The notes beneath the pieces are model-generated. The model was not told where the DNA came from. It searched no databases and saw only the letters and a program-made list of their open reading frames with translations. Source: Acidobacteriota bacterium (GTDB lineage: Bacteria > Acidobacteriota > Thermoanaerobaculia > Multivoradales > J023). From it: 52,133 nucleotides of DNA. The position numbers and the translations under genes were made by a program. Shown one piece after another: positions 26,112-34,463 of this stretch (positions within the stretch are counted from its first letter, which is position 1; each line of letters starts with the position of its first letter). Location: positions 1 to 52,133 of the forward strand of contig RFGL01000311.1 of assembly GCA_003697015.1 (NCBI GenBank). The letters are read 5' to 3'.

Positions 26112-26713
26112 GCCGCCGATCCCCCCGCCCCAATGGCGGGCGCGGCCAGCAGGTCGTAGCCCGCCGCCCGCAGCAGGCGGTAGGTGGCGGGAACCGGCAG
26201 GCCGACGACGTTCGAGTAGTTGCCGTCGATGGCGTCGACGAAGAGCATGCCCAGCCCCTGGATGGCGTAGGCCCCGGCCTTGTCGCGCGCCTCGCCGGTG
26301 GCGACGTACCAGTCGATCTCCGCCGGTTTCATCGGCGCGAAGCGCACCCGGGTCCGCTCCACGTGCTCCAGGCGCAGGTCCGCGGCGTGGACGGCGATGG
26401 CGGTGAGCACCTCGTGCCAGCGGCCGGCGAGCTCGCCGAGCATGCGGCGGGCGTCGGCGTCGTCTTCGGGCTTGCCGAGCAACGCCCCGCCGCAGGTCAC
26501 CACCGTGTCGGCCGCCAGCACCACCTCCCCCGGCCGCGCCACCGCCGCTGCCTTCTCCACCGCCAGGCGGGCGGCGTAGGGCGCCGCCGGCTCCTGCGGC
26601 TGCGGCGTTTCGTCGATCTGCGCCGGGCGTACGGCGAAGCGGTAGCCGAGCCGCTCGAGCAGACGCTGGCGGCGGGGGGAGGCGGAGGCGAGAACCAGGG
26701 GCGGGGGCGTCAT
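26108..26713 (-). CDS. maf: Maf family nucleoside triphosphate pyrophosphatase
   Basis: 201 aa. Motifs are LVLASASPRRQRLLERLGY, VDE-like QIDETPQ, VVLAADTVVTCGGALLGKP with the catalytic Asp, and GEARDKAGAYAIQGLGMLFVD near the C-terminus. Maf proteins hydrolyse non-canonical or pyrimidine NTPs (dTTP/UTP or m7GTP types) to monophosphates, limiting misincorporation and affecting septation. The ATG overlaps the ABC exporter stop (ATGA) and the stop overlaps the downstream small gene, so all three are one translational unit. Confidence 0.94.
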   Translation of the reverse strand: MTPPPLVLASASPRRQRLLERLGYRFAVRPAQIDETPQPQEPAAPYAARLAVEKAAAVARPGEVVLAADTVVTCGGALLGKPEDDADARRMLGELAGRWHEVLTAIAVHAADLRLEHVERTRVRFAPMKPAEIDWYVATGEARDKAGAYAIQGLGMLFVDAIDGNYSNVVGLPVPATYRLLRAAGYDLLAAPAIGAGGSAA

Positions 26714-28452
26714 ACCGCGGCCAGCGCCTCCTCCAGCTGCTGGCGGCGGTTGAGCTCGGCGTACAGGCCGCCGGCGGCGAGCAGGTCGTCGTGGCAGCCT
26801 TCCTCGCAGATGCGGCCGCCGTCGAGGACCAGCACGCGGTCGCAGAGCTGTACCGCCGAGATGCGGTGCGACGCCAGGATCACCGTGCGTCCCGGGAAGA
26901 TGGCGCGCAGGTTCTTGAGGATCGCCACCTCGGTCTCGGCGTCGACCGCCGACAGGCAGTCGTCGAGCAGCAGGATGCGCGGATCCCGGAGGATCGCCCG
27001 CGCCAGGGCGACGCGCTGCTTCTGACCGCCGGAGAGGGTCACCCCCCGTTCGCCGACCAGGGTGTCGAGACCGCGCGGGAAACGCGCCAGGTCGCGTTCC
27101 AGGCCGGCCAGGAAGGCGACTTCGCGCACCGCGTCCTCGGTGGCGTCGGGGCGGCCGAAGGCGATGTTGTCGCGCAGGCTGGCGGAGAAGAGGAAGGTCT
27201 CCTGCGGCACCATGCCGATCGCCTGGCGCAATTCGTCCAAGGGCAGGCGGTGGACGTCGTGGCCGTCGATGGTCAGGCTGCCCGGCGGCGGCTCGAGCAG
27301 GCGCGGGATGAGGGAGAGGAAGGTACTCTTGCCGGCGCCGGTGCGGCCGACCAGGCCGATCGTCTCGCCGGCGGCGATCGCCACCTCGATGCGATCCAGA
27401 ACCGGCGGCGCGTCGCCGTAGGCGAAGCGCAGGGCGTGGCAGGCGATGGCGCCGTCGAGCCGCGGCGGGTGGATCAGCGGCGGCCGGTCGCGGATCTTCG
27501 GCTCGGTGGCGAGGACCTCGTGGATGCGGCCGAGGGAGGCGGCGCCGCGGGTCACCAGGTTGATCACCCAGCCGACGGCGATCATCGGCCAGCTCATGCG
27601 GCCGAGGAAGAGGTTGAAGGTGACGAATTCGCCGATGGTGATCCGCTGGTCGAGCATCAGGCGGCCGCCGTAGAAGAGCGCGATGGCGAACCCGATGCCG
27701 ATGGTCAGATGGAGCAGGGGGCTGAAGGCGGCGTTCCAGCGGATCAGCTGCCGGTTGTGCTCGACGTAGGCGTCGCTCAGGCGCTCGAAGTCCGCCAGCT
27801 CGCGGCGCTCGCGGGCGTAGGCGCGCACCACCCGGCCGCCGGCGATGTTCTCCTGCACCTTGCTCGACAGGCCGGCGAAGCTCTCCTGCACCCGCTTGAA
27901 GAGGTCGTGGGTGCGCTGGCCGAAGAGGCGGGTGACGATCGCGACGAAGGGCATGGTGAGGAGCACCAGGAGAGTCATCTCGAGGCTGATGGCGGCCATG
28001 AAGGCGAGGCAGCCGATGCTGGTCAAGACGGTGTTGGCGGCGTACATGACCGACGGCCCGCACATCAGTCGCACCGCCTCCAGGTCGTTGGTCGCCCGCG
28101 CCATCAGATCGCCGACCTCGTGGCGTTGAAAGAACGCCGGCTCGAGGCGCGTCAGGTGGGCGAAGAGATCGTCGCGCAGATCGCGCTCGACGTCGCGGCT
28201 GACGGTGACCAGGATCTTGCGCTGGGCGAATTGAGCGACGCCCTTGACCAGATGGATGCCGACCAGCAACCCGGCGTAGACCAGCAGCAGCCGGCCGGTG
28301 ACCTCGGCTCGCAGCGCGTCGATGGCGCGGCCGATGATCAGCGGCGCCAGCAGCCCGACCCCGGCGGTGACGGCGACGCACAGAATGCCGGCGGCGAAGC
28401 GCCGGCGGTAGGGCCGCAGGTAGGGCACGATGGGGGCGACGTGGCTCCACAT
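26710..28452 (-). CDS. ABC exporter half-transporter (MsbA/MdlB-like)
   Basis: 580 aa, one membrane domain fused to one ATPase domain. Residues ~15-300 contain six helices with the type IV exporter loops. The nucleotide-binding domain (~335-570) has Walker A GRTGAGKST, the Q-loop in GMVPQETFLFSASLRDNIAF, signature LSGGQKQR, Walker B RILLLDDCLSAVD (Asp in place of the usual catalytic Glu), and switch His in ILASHRIS. The DD instead of DE at Walker B is found in one half of heterodimeric exporters, so this may need a partner; none is adjacent. Cargo unknown. The ATG at 28452 is 19 bp after the trmB stop. Confidence 0.92.
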   Translation of the reverse strand: MWSHVAPIVPYLRPYRRRFAAGILCVAVTAGVGLLAPLIIGRAIDALRAEVTGRLLLVYAGLLVGIHLVKGVAQFAQRKILVTVSRDVERDLRDDLFAHLTRLEPAFFQRHEVGDLMARATNDLEAVRLMCGPSVMYAANTVLTSIGCLAFMAAISLEMTLLVLLTMPFVAIVTRLFGQRTHDLFKRVQESFAGLSSKVQENIAGGRVVRAYARERRELADFERLSDAYVEHNRQLIRWNAAFSPLLHLTIGIGFAIALFYGGRLMLDQRITIGEFVTFNLFLGRMSWPMIAVGWVINLVTRGAASLGRIHEVLATEPKIRDRPPLIHPPRLDGAIACHALRFAYGDAPPVLDRIEVAIAAGETIGLVGRTGAGKSTFLSLIPRLLEPPPGSLTIDGHDVHRLPLDELRQAIGMVPQETFLFSASLRDNIAFGRPDATEDAVREVAFLAGLERDLARFPRGLDTLVGERGVTLSGGQKQRVALARAILRDPRILLLDDCLSAVDAETEVAILKNLRAIFPGRTVILASHRISAVQLCDRVLVLDGGRICEEGCHDDLLAAGGLYAELNRRQQLEEALAAV

Positions 28453-28471
28453 GATGCGCCCGTCGAGGCTA

Positions 28472-29176
28472 TCACCCGGCCGGCTCGTCGCCGCTCCGCG
28501 GCGGGGCGACGGCAGCGAGGACGCCGGCGCGGCCGTCGGGGTGGAGCCAAAGCTCCGGCAGGGGCTCGCGCAGGCGGGCGGCGAGGCGCAGGATGGGGCG
28601 GCCGGCGGCCATGTACTTCGCTTCGTAGTTGGTGCGCGCGCCGTCCGGCCAGGGGCCCGGGAGGCGCTCGACCTCGAGCCCGGGAACCGCGGCGAGGAGC
28701 TCGGCGACGCGCTCGCCGTAGGCCAGGAAGTCGGTGGCGAAGTCGAGCTCTCCCCCCGGCCGCAGCAGGCCGAGCACCAGGTCGACGGTCTCGGGGTCGA
28801 ACAGCCGGCGCTTGTGGTGGCGGCTCTTGGGCCACGGATCGGGGAAGTAGACGTGGACGGCGCTGGCGAAGCCCCGCGGCAGGAAGGTGCTGAGCAGGTA
28901 GAGCGCCTCGCCGCGCAGGGCGACCAGATTGCGCCCGCCACGCCGCGCCGCGCGGCGGGCGAGGAGGCGAAAGTACTTCGACGCCACCTCGATGCCGAGG
29001 AAGCGCTGCTCGGGGCAAGCCAAGGCCCGCTCGAGCAGGAAGCGGCCCTTGCCGAACCCGATCTCGACCTGCCACGGTCCGTCCCCCGGCAGCAGCCGGT
29101 CGAGGTCGAGGGGTGCCGGCAGCCGGTAGAGGGAGCGCTCCACCCCGCCGGCGGCGTAGAGCGGCGTCAGGCGCAT
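28472..29176 (-). CDS. trmB: tRNA (guanine-N7-)-methyltransferase
   Basis: 234 aa. SAM motif I is VEIGFGKGRFLLERA. Motif FLGIEVASKY holds the acidic ribose-binding residue. The family signature is VYFPDPWPKSRHHKRRL, followed by ARTNYEAKYMAAGRPI near the C-terminus (the TxYE motif). TrmB methylates G46 of tRNA variable loops. It is followed by the ABC exporter and preceded by manC 48 bp upstream, likely in one transcript. Confidence 0.95.
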   Translation of the reverse strand: MRLTPLYAAGGVERSLYRLPAPLDLDRLLPGDGPWQVEIGFGKGRFLLERALACPEQRFLGIEVASKYFRLLARRAARRGGRNLVALRGEALYLLSTFLPRGFASAVHVYFPDPWPKSRHHKRRLFDPETVDLVLGLLRPGGELDFATDFLAYGERVAELLAAVPGLEVERLPGPWPDGARTNYEAKYMAAGRPILRLAARLREPLPELWLHPDGRAGVLAAVAPPRSGDEPAG

Positions 29177-29224
29177 GGCGGGCCCCCGGTCGGGAAGCTC
29201 GGACGAGCGCGGTGCGCCACGGCT

Positions 29225-30271
29225 CTAGAGCAGCTCCTCGCGCCCCCGCCGGCGCAGGGAGTCGACGATCTTCCGCACCTCCTGGGCGCGCTTCTTGGGC
29301 ATCACCAGCACCGCGTCGGCGGTGCGTACCACCACCAGGCCGCTGACCCCGAGGACGGCGACGTGGCCTTCCTCCGCCGCCACCAGGTTGTCGCGGGCAT
29401 CGATCACCGTGGCGTCGCCGCGCACCGCATTGCCGTCGCTGCCGGCGGCGGCCACCTCCGCCAGCGCCTGCCACGAGCCGAGGTCGCTCCAGCCGCAGTC
29501 GAGGGGCAGGGTGGCGAGGGCGTCGAGGTGCTCCATCACGCCGTAGTCGATCGACGTCGCATCGAGCTGCGGGTAGAGCTCCTGCAGGCGGTCCGGCCGA
29601 TCGGCGATCGCCTCCAGGCCGCGGGCGATCTGCGGTGCATGACGGGCCAGGGCGGCGAGCAGGGTGGTGCCGCGGAAGACGAACATGCCGGCGTTCCACA
29701 GGTGCGTGCCGGCCGCCGTCCAGCGCGCGGCGGTCTCGGGGTCGGGCTTCTCGGTGAAGCGCCGCACCCGCCGCAGCCCCTCCGCCCTCGGCAAGGGCTC
29801 CCCCAGCTCGAGGTGGCCGAAGCCCGGCTCCGGGCGATGGGGCTTGACGCCGAGGGTGAGGATGCGGTCGTCCCGTGCCGCGACCTCGGCGGCCAGCCCC
29901 AGGGTGCGACGGAACGACGCCGGGTCGGCGATGCGGTGGTCGGCCGGCAGCACCGCCACCACCTCGGAGCGCACCGCTGCCGGCATGCAGTGCAGGGCAT
30001 AGCCGATCGCCGGTGCGGTATTGCGTCCCACCGGCTCAACCAGGAACTGCGCCGCCGGCACGTCCGGCAGCTGATCGCGTACCGGCGCCAGCAACTCGGC
30101 GGTGGTCGCCACCCAGACCCGCTGCGGAGGGATCAGCGGCTCGAGCCGCTCGACCGTCGCCTGCAGCAGGCTGCGGTCGCCGTCGAGAGGCAGCAGGTGT
30201 TTGGGCTGGCGACGCCGGCTCAGGGGCCAGAACCGGGTGCCGCTGCCCCCGGCCAGAATCAACGCGTGCAT
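29225..30271 (-). CDS. manC: mannose-1-phosphate guanylyltransferase
   Basis: 348 aa. The nucleotidyltransferase signature is LILAGGSGTRFWPLSR, then PKHLLPLDGDRSLLQATV. Other motifs are VEPVGRNTAPAIGYAL, VLPADHRI, FTEKPD, WNAGMFVF, and SIDYGVMEH with DLGSW. The protein ends at ~350 residues and lacks the C-terminal phosphomannose isomerase cupin of bifunctional ManC. It makes GDP-mannose from mannose-1-phosphate and GTP for glycans or polysaccharide. The start has GAGGAG eight bases before the ATG and a TATACT box 37 bases upstream. Confidence 0.94.
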   Translation of the reverse strand: MHALILAGGSGTRFWPLSRRRQPKHLLPLDGDRSLLQATVERLEPLIPPQRVWVATTAELLAPVRDQLPDVPAAQFLVEPVGRNTAPAIGYALHCMPAAVRSEVVAVLPADHRIADPASFRRTLGLAAEVAARDDRILTLGVKPHRPEPGFGHLELGEPLPRAEGLRRVRRFTEKPDPETAARWTAAGTHLWNAGMFVFRGTTLLAALARHAPQIARGLEAIADRPDRLQELYPQLDATSIDYGVMEHLDALATLPLDCGWSDLGSWQALAEVAAAGSDGNAVRGDATVIDARDNLVAAEEGHVAVLGVSGLVVVRTADAVLVMPKKRAQEVRKIVDSLRRRGREELL

Positions 30272-30308
30272 GCTCTATGCTCCTCATCCGCCGCCGCGGC
30301 GGGCCGCG

Positions 30309-30314
30309 AGTATA
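30309..30314 (-). promoter_or_regulatory. candidate -10 element of manC (TATACT)
   Basis: Minus-strand TATACT lies 37 bases before the manC ATG in the manC-msrP divergent spacer. No clear -35 is visible. Confidence 0.45.
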
Positions 30315-30359
30315 CCGGCTGGCCCGCCGCCGGCCCAGCGCCTCCGCGCCGCATCCAGC

Positions 30360-30388
30360 TTGACCTCACCGGCGGTAACCCTCTACCG
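30360..30388 (+). promoter_or_regulatory. weak candidate promoter of msrP
   Basis: TTGACC at 30360-30365 resembles a -35 box; the region 17 bases later (CTACCG) is a poor -10. The spacer holds no better plus-strand candidate. Confidence 0.25.
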
Positions 30389-30442
30389 TGGTCGGAGGAG
30401 CCCGAAGCGCCCAGCCTGGCCACCGGCCGACGGAGGTAGAGC

Positions 30443-31462
30443 ATGACCGCATTCCACATCCCCCCGCCCTGGCGCCTGCCGGAACGCGAAGCGACCGCCG
30501 AGGACGTCTACCTCAATCGCCGCCAGGTACTCCGCGCTCTCGGCCTCGGCACCCTCGCCCTGAGCGTGCCGCAGCTGGCCTGCGCCCGGCAGAGCGACGG
30601 CCGGTCGGCCGCCGCGCCGGCGGCGGACGAAGCGGCGATGGTCAAGCCGGCCCTCGGCAGCTCCTACGCCGACCGCTTCCCGGCACCGCGCAATCCTGCC
30701 TATGCCCTGGGGGACGACCGCACCGTCACCCCGGAGGCGCTCTCGGCGCGCTACAACAACTTCTACGAATTCACCACCACGAAGCAGAAAGTCTGGGAGC
30801 TGGCCCAGGGGTACGCGGTCGAACCGTGGACGGTCGAGGTCCGCGGCCTGGTGAAGAAACCCCGTACCCTCGACCTCGACGATCTGCTCGGCCGCTTCCC
30901 GCTGGAGGAACGCCTCTACCGCTTCCGCTGCGTCGAGCGCTGGGCGGCCCAGATGCCGTGGACCGGCTACCCCCTGCGTCTGCTGATCGACTACCTCGAG
31001 CCCTTGTCGTCGGCCCGCTACGTGCGCTTCGTCACCGCCCTCGACCGCGACGGCATGCCGGGGATCAAAGAGCAGCCCTGGTACCCCTGGCCCTACTTCG
31101 AGGGCTTGCGGCTCGACGAAGCGCGTCACGAGCTGGCGCTGGTGGTGGTGGGCAGCTACGGCCACGCCCTGCCGATGCAGCACGGCGCGCCCTGGCGGGT
31201 GATCGTGCCCTGGAAGTACGGCTACAAGAGCCCGAAGTCGATCGCCGCCATCGAATTCACCAAGAAGAGGCCGGGCACCTTCTGGAATCAGCTGCAGCCG
31301 CGCGAGTACGGTTTCTACTCCAACGTCGATCCGCGCAAGCCCCACCCGCGCTGGAGCCAGCGCTGGGAGACCGACATCGGCACCCAGAAGACCCGCGAGA
31401 CCCTGCTCTACAACGGCTATGCCGAGCAGGTCGCCGATCTCTACAGCGGCGACGAGGTCTGA
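30443..31462 (+). CDS. msrP: protein-methionine-sulfoxide reductase, molybdopterin subunit
   Basis: 339 aa, normal for MsrP (YedY). A twin-Arg export signal is present: N-R26-R-Q-V-L then a hydrophobic stretch ending LACARQ. The cofactor domain has NNFYEFTTTKQKVWELA, the Mo-ligating Cys163 in RFRCVERWAAQMPWTGYPL, and PMQHGAPWRVIVPWKYGYK. MsrP repairs oxidised methionine in periplasmic proteins and normally takes electrons from the membrane heme protein MsrQ. No msrQ gene is adjacent. AGG-rich sequence ggaggtagagc precedes the ATG. The last 22 bp overlap the convergent MFS gene. Confidence 0.94.
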   Translation: MTAFHIPPPWRLPEREATAEDVYLNRRQVLRALGLGTLALSVPQLACARQSDGRSAAAPAADEAAMVKPALGSSYADRFPAPRNPAYALGDDRTVTPEALSARYNNFYEFTTTKQKVWELAQGYAVEPWTVEVRGLVKKPRTLDLDDLLGRFPLEERLYRFRCVERWAAQMPWTGYPLRLLIDYLEPLSSARYVRFVTALDRDGMPGIKEQPWYPWPYFEGLRLDEARHELALVVVGSYGHALPMQHGAPWRVIVPWKYGYKSPKSIAAIEFTKKRPGTFWNQLQPREYGFYSNVDPRKPHPRWSQRWETDIGTQKTRETLLYNGYAEQVADLYSGDEV

Positions 31463-32748
31463 CCCGGCGGCCGCGACCCGGCCGCGGCCGGTGCTGAGGA
31501 GAGGGGCGGCGAGACGTCGCCGGCGTCGTCCACCACCACCTCGACCTCGCGCCGCGGAGCCTCGCCGGGATGGAGGCGGAGGGCGGCGAGGACGGCGGCG
31601 AGCACCACTCCGCCGGCGAGCCAGAAGGTCGCCTGCGGGCCGGCGTGCTGGAAGACGGCGCCGGCCCAGATCGGCCCCAGCAGGCGGCTGGTGCCGCCGA
31701 AGGCCTGCTGCACGCCGAGGGTCTGACCGAGCTCGCCGGACGGTGCCAGACGCGACACCAGGGAGGTGGTGGAGGGGAAGAGCAGCGCCGTGCCCGCCGG
31801 CACCAGGACGATGGCGAGGAGGAAGGCTGCCGGCGTCGCGGCGAAGGGCGCCAGCACCATGCCCGCCGCCAGCAGCAGGCCGCCGGCCCGCAGTACCCGC
31901 ACCTCGCCGAAGCGACGCACCAAGGAGCCGAGGATCAGCGCCCGCATGACCACCGACACCGAGCCGACGGCGACGTAGAACCAGCCGATCGAGCGCTCGT
32001 CGATGCCGAAGCGCAGGGCGAGAAACAGCGCCATCACCGCGTTCATCGCCATGAAGGCCATCATGCCGGTAGCGTAGATCCACACCAGCAGATGGGGCGG
32101 CTCGAAGGGATGGCGGGCCACCGCCGCCACCGCCTGGCGCAGGCGCCGCCGGCGCTGGCCGGCGTGGCGGTGACGCAGGGGCTCGGGCAGCCAGCGCCAG
32201 GCGAAGAGCACGTTCAAGGCCGACAGGGCGGCGGCGATCATCCCCGGCGCCGACTCGCTGAAGCGGAAGCTGAAGGAGGCGATCGCCGGCCCGATCATCA
32301 CCCCCAGGCTGGAGCAGGCGGTGATCCAGCCCAAGGCCCGGGCCCGGTCCTGCGGCCCGGCGACGTCGCCGACGTAAGCCTGGTTGACGCTGACCGTGCC
32401 GCCGCCGGCGCCCTGCACCAGCCGGCAGAGGAGGAGCAGCCAGACCGAGTCGGCGACGGCGAAGATGGCGAAGGCGATGGCCGCCAGGCACTGACCGCCG
32501 ATGATCACCGGCCGCCGGCCGGCGCGGTCCGACAACCGTCCCCACAGCGGCGCGGTCAGCAGCTGGGCGAAGGCGAAGGCCGCCATCAGCAGACCGACCA
32601 CCACCGGCGGCGCGCCGTAGCGGGTGGCGTAGAGGGGCAGCAGGGGGAGGATCAGGGCGAAGCCGAGCATGTCGACGAACGCCGTCACCATCAGCACCCA
32701 GAGGCGCCCCAGGGCGAGGCGGGCGGCGCTCTGCTGCGGCCCGCTCAC
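31441..32748 (-). CDS. MFS transporter (multidrug type)
   Basis: 435 aa with twelve hydrophobic helices. The loop 2-3 signature GRLSDRAGRRPVIIGG is present, with FVDMLGFALILPLLPLYATR in helix 1, as in TetA/Bcr-like drug:H+ antiporters. The GTG at 32748 overlaps the ABC permease stop (GTGA). The stop TAG at 31441 lies inside msrP on the other strand, a 22-bp convergent overlap. A short polar tail follows the last helix. It ends the long minus-strand run beginning with the Mrp-like ATPase. Substrate unknown. Confidence 0.9.
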   Translation of the reverse strand: MSGPQQSAARLALGRLWVLMVTAFVDMLGFALILPLLPLYATRYGAPPVVVGLLMAAFAFAQLLTAPLWGRLSDRAGRRPVIIGGQCLAAIAFAIFAVADSVWLLLLCRLVQGAGGGTVSVNQAYVGDVAGPQDRARALGWITACSSLGVMIGPAIASFSFRFSESAPGMIAAALSALNVLFAWRWLPEPLRHRHAGQRRRRLRQAVAAVARHPFEPPHLLVWIYATGMMAFMAMNAVMALFLALRFGIDERSIGWFYVAVGSVSVVMRALILGSLVRRFGEVRVLRAGGLLLAAGMVLAPFAATPAAFLLAIVLVPAGTALLFPSTTSLVSRLAPSGELGQTLGVQQAFGGTSRLLGPIWAGAVFQHAGPQATFWLAGGVVLAAVLAALRLHPGEAPRREVEVVVDDAGDVSPPLSSAPAAAGSRPPGQTSSPL

Positions 32749-34397
32749 GGCGCCGCCTCGCCGCGTCCCCAGAGCAGGAAGGCGGCCGCCGACAGCACCA
32801 TCAGGAGCACCCCGTAGGCTGCCGCCACCCCCAATTCCTGCACCCGCAGGGCGGAGAGGATCTCGATCGAGATCGGCCGGGTGGCGAAGGTGTAGAGCAC
32901 GATCGAGGCGACGAAGTCGCCGAGAGCGGTGATGAAGGCCAGCCCCAGCCCGGCGACCAGCGCCGGTCGCACCAGGGGCAGCACCACCCGGCGCAGGGTA
33001 CGCCAGCCGCCGGCACCGAGGCTCGACGCCGCCTCCTCGAGGGCCGGGTCGAGCTGGCGCAGGCCGGCGAGCGCGGCGCGGCCGGTGATCGGCAGGCAGC
33101 GCACCAGGTAGGCGAGGGGCAGGATGACGGGCGTGCCGACCAGCACGAAGCGTCCGGCCCAGGGCGCGTCGACGCTGAAGGTGGCGGCCAGGGCGACGGC
33201 GAAGACCGTCGCCGGGATCGCCCACGGCAGGGCGACCAACCCCTCGAGGACGCCGCCCAGTCGGCCGCCGGCCTTGAGCGCCGCGCGGCCGGCGGCGAGC
33301 CCCAGGGCGACCGCCCCGGCGGTGGCGGCGCTCGCCATCCACAGGGAGGTGACGATCGGTCGCAGGCGTTCCGGTTGGGAGACGAGCGCCCGGTAGTTCG
33401 ACAGGTCGAGCACCGGCGGCAGCAGCTCCACCGTCCAGGTGTCGGTCGGCACCAGGGAGATCAGGGTCAGGGTGAGGTGCGGCAGGAGCAACGTCAGGGC
33501 GAGGAGCCAGCCGACGGCGCCGAAGACGAGGCGGAGAGCGGGTCGCTCGATGCGCCGGCGCGCCGGCGCCACGCCGTGGGCGGTGGTCACCACCTCGGCG
33601 TCGGCCTGCAGGCGGTGGATGAGCCACAGGGCGGCGAGAGCGAAGACCGCCAGCACCATCGACTCGACCATCGCCAACTCGATCTCGCCGCTGACCTTGG
33701 AGGCGACGATCTGGGTGGTCATCACCCGGAAACCGCCGCCGAAGATGTAGGGCGCGGAGAACGAGCCCAGGGAGGTCATGAAGGTCAAGAGCGCCGCCGC
33801 CAACAGCGCCGGCTTGAGCTGCGGCAGGATCACCCGCAGGAGGATGCGCAGCCGTCCGGCCCCCAGGGCGGCCGCCGCTTCGATCAGGGCGCCGTCGAGC
33901 CGGGCCAGGCCGGCGCGGGCGAAGAGGTAGAAGTAGACGTACATCGAGTAGGCGTGGACCAGCAGGATCGCTCCCGGTCCGCCGAGCCGCCAGGGCGAGC
34001 GCTCGAGTCCCAGCGCCAGTTGCAGCCCGCGGGCGACGAAGCCGCTCTCGCCGTAGAGGAAGAGGAAGGCGATCACCCCGACCAGCGGCGGCAGGGCCAC
34101 CGGCAGGGCGACCAGCGCCCCCAGCACCCGCCGGCCGGGAAAGTCGGTGCGTTCGAAGACGAAGGCCAGCGGTACGCCGACCGCCGCCGCCAGGGCCACC
34201 GAGGCGAGGGAAATCCACAGGCTGCGCCACAGGGCCAGCCACTCGTCGCCGCGGCTGACGAAGGTGCGGAGGTGCTCGACGGTCAGCTCGCCCCGCCCCA
34301 GCCCCAGGGCCTCGAGCAGGGTCAGGAGCAGGGGATAGCCCACCAGCCAGGCCAGGACCGCGGCGAGCAGCGCGGCGAGCACCCGCGGCCGGCTCAT
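32745..34397 (-). CDS. ABC importer permease with two membrane units (FbpB/ThiP-like)
   Basis: 550 aa with about twelve helices. Two BPD_transp_1 units are seen; each has an EAA-type coupling loop: EAAAALGAGRLRILLRVILPQ (about residue 190) and EEAASSLGAGGWRTLRRVVLP (about residue 460). Fused double permeases of this kind serve iron(III), thiamine or putrescine/2-aminoethylphosphonate importers. No ATPase or substrate-binding protein gene is next to it, so it is an orphan in this window. It begins 66 bp after the DUF1116 gene and overlaps the MFS gene by GTGA. Substrate unknown. Confidence 0.88.
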   Translation of the reverse strand: MSRPRVLAALLAAVLAWLVGYPLLLTLLEALGLGRGELTVEHLRTFVSRGDEWLALWRSLWISLASVALAAAVGVPLAFVFERTDFPGRRVLGALVALPVALPPLVGVIAFLFLYGESGFVARGLQLALGLERSPWRLGGPGAILLVHAYSMYVYFYLFARAGLARLDGALIEAAAALGAGRLRILLRVILPQLKPALLAAALLTFMTSLGSFSAPYIFGGGFRVMTTQIVASKVSGEIELAMVESMVLAVFALAALWLIHRLQADAEVVTTAHGVAPARRRIERPALRLVFGAVGWLLALTLLLPHLTLTLISLVPTDTWTVELLPPVLDLSNYRALVSQPERLRPIVTSLWMASAATAGAVALGLAAGRAALKAGGRLGGVLEGLVALPWAIPATVFAVALAATFSVDAPWAGRFVLVGTPVILPLAYLVRCLPITGRAALAGLRQLDPALEEAASSLGAGGWRTLRRVVLPLVRPALVAGLGLAFITALGDFVASIVLYTFATRPISIEILSALRVQELGVAAAYGVLLMVLSAAAFLLWGRGEAAP

Positions 34398-34463
34398 CGC
34401 GCCACCTCCGGCGGGGCGGCGTACGGCCGGGCGGCGCTGCGGCCGCGCCGCCCGGGGCGTCCG

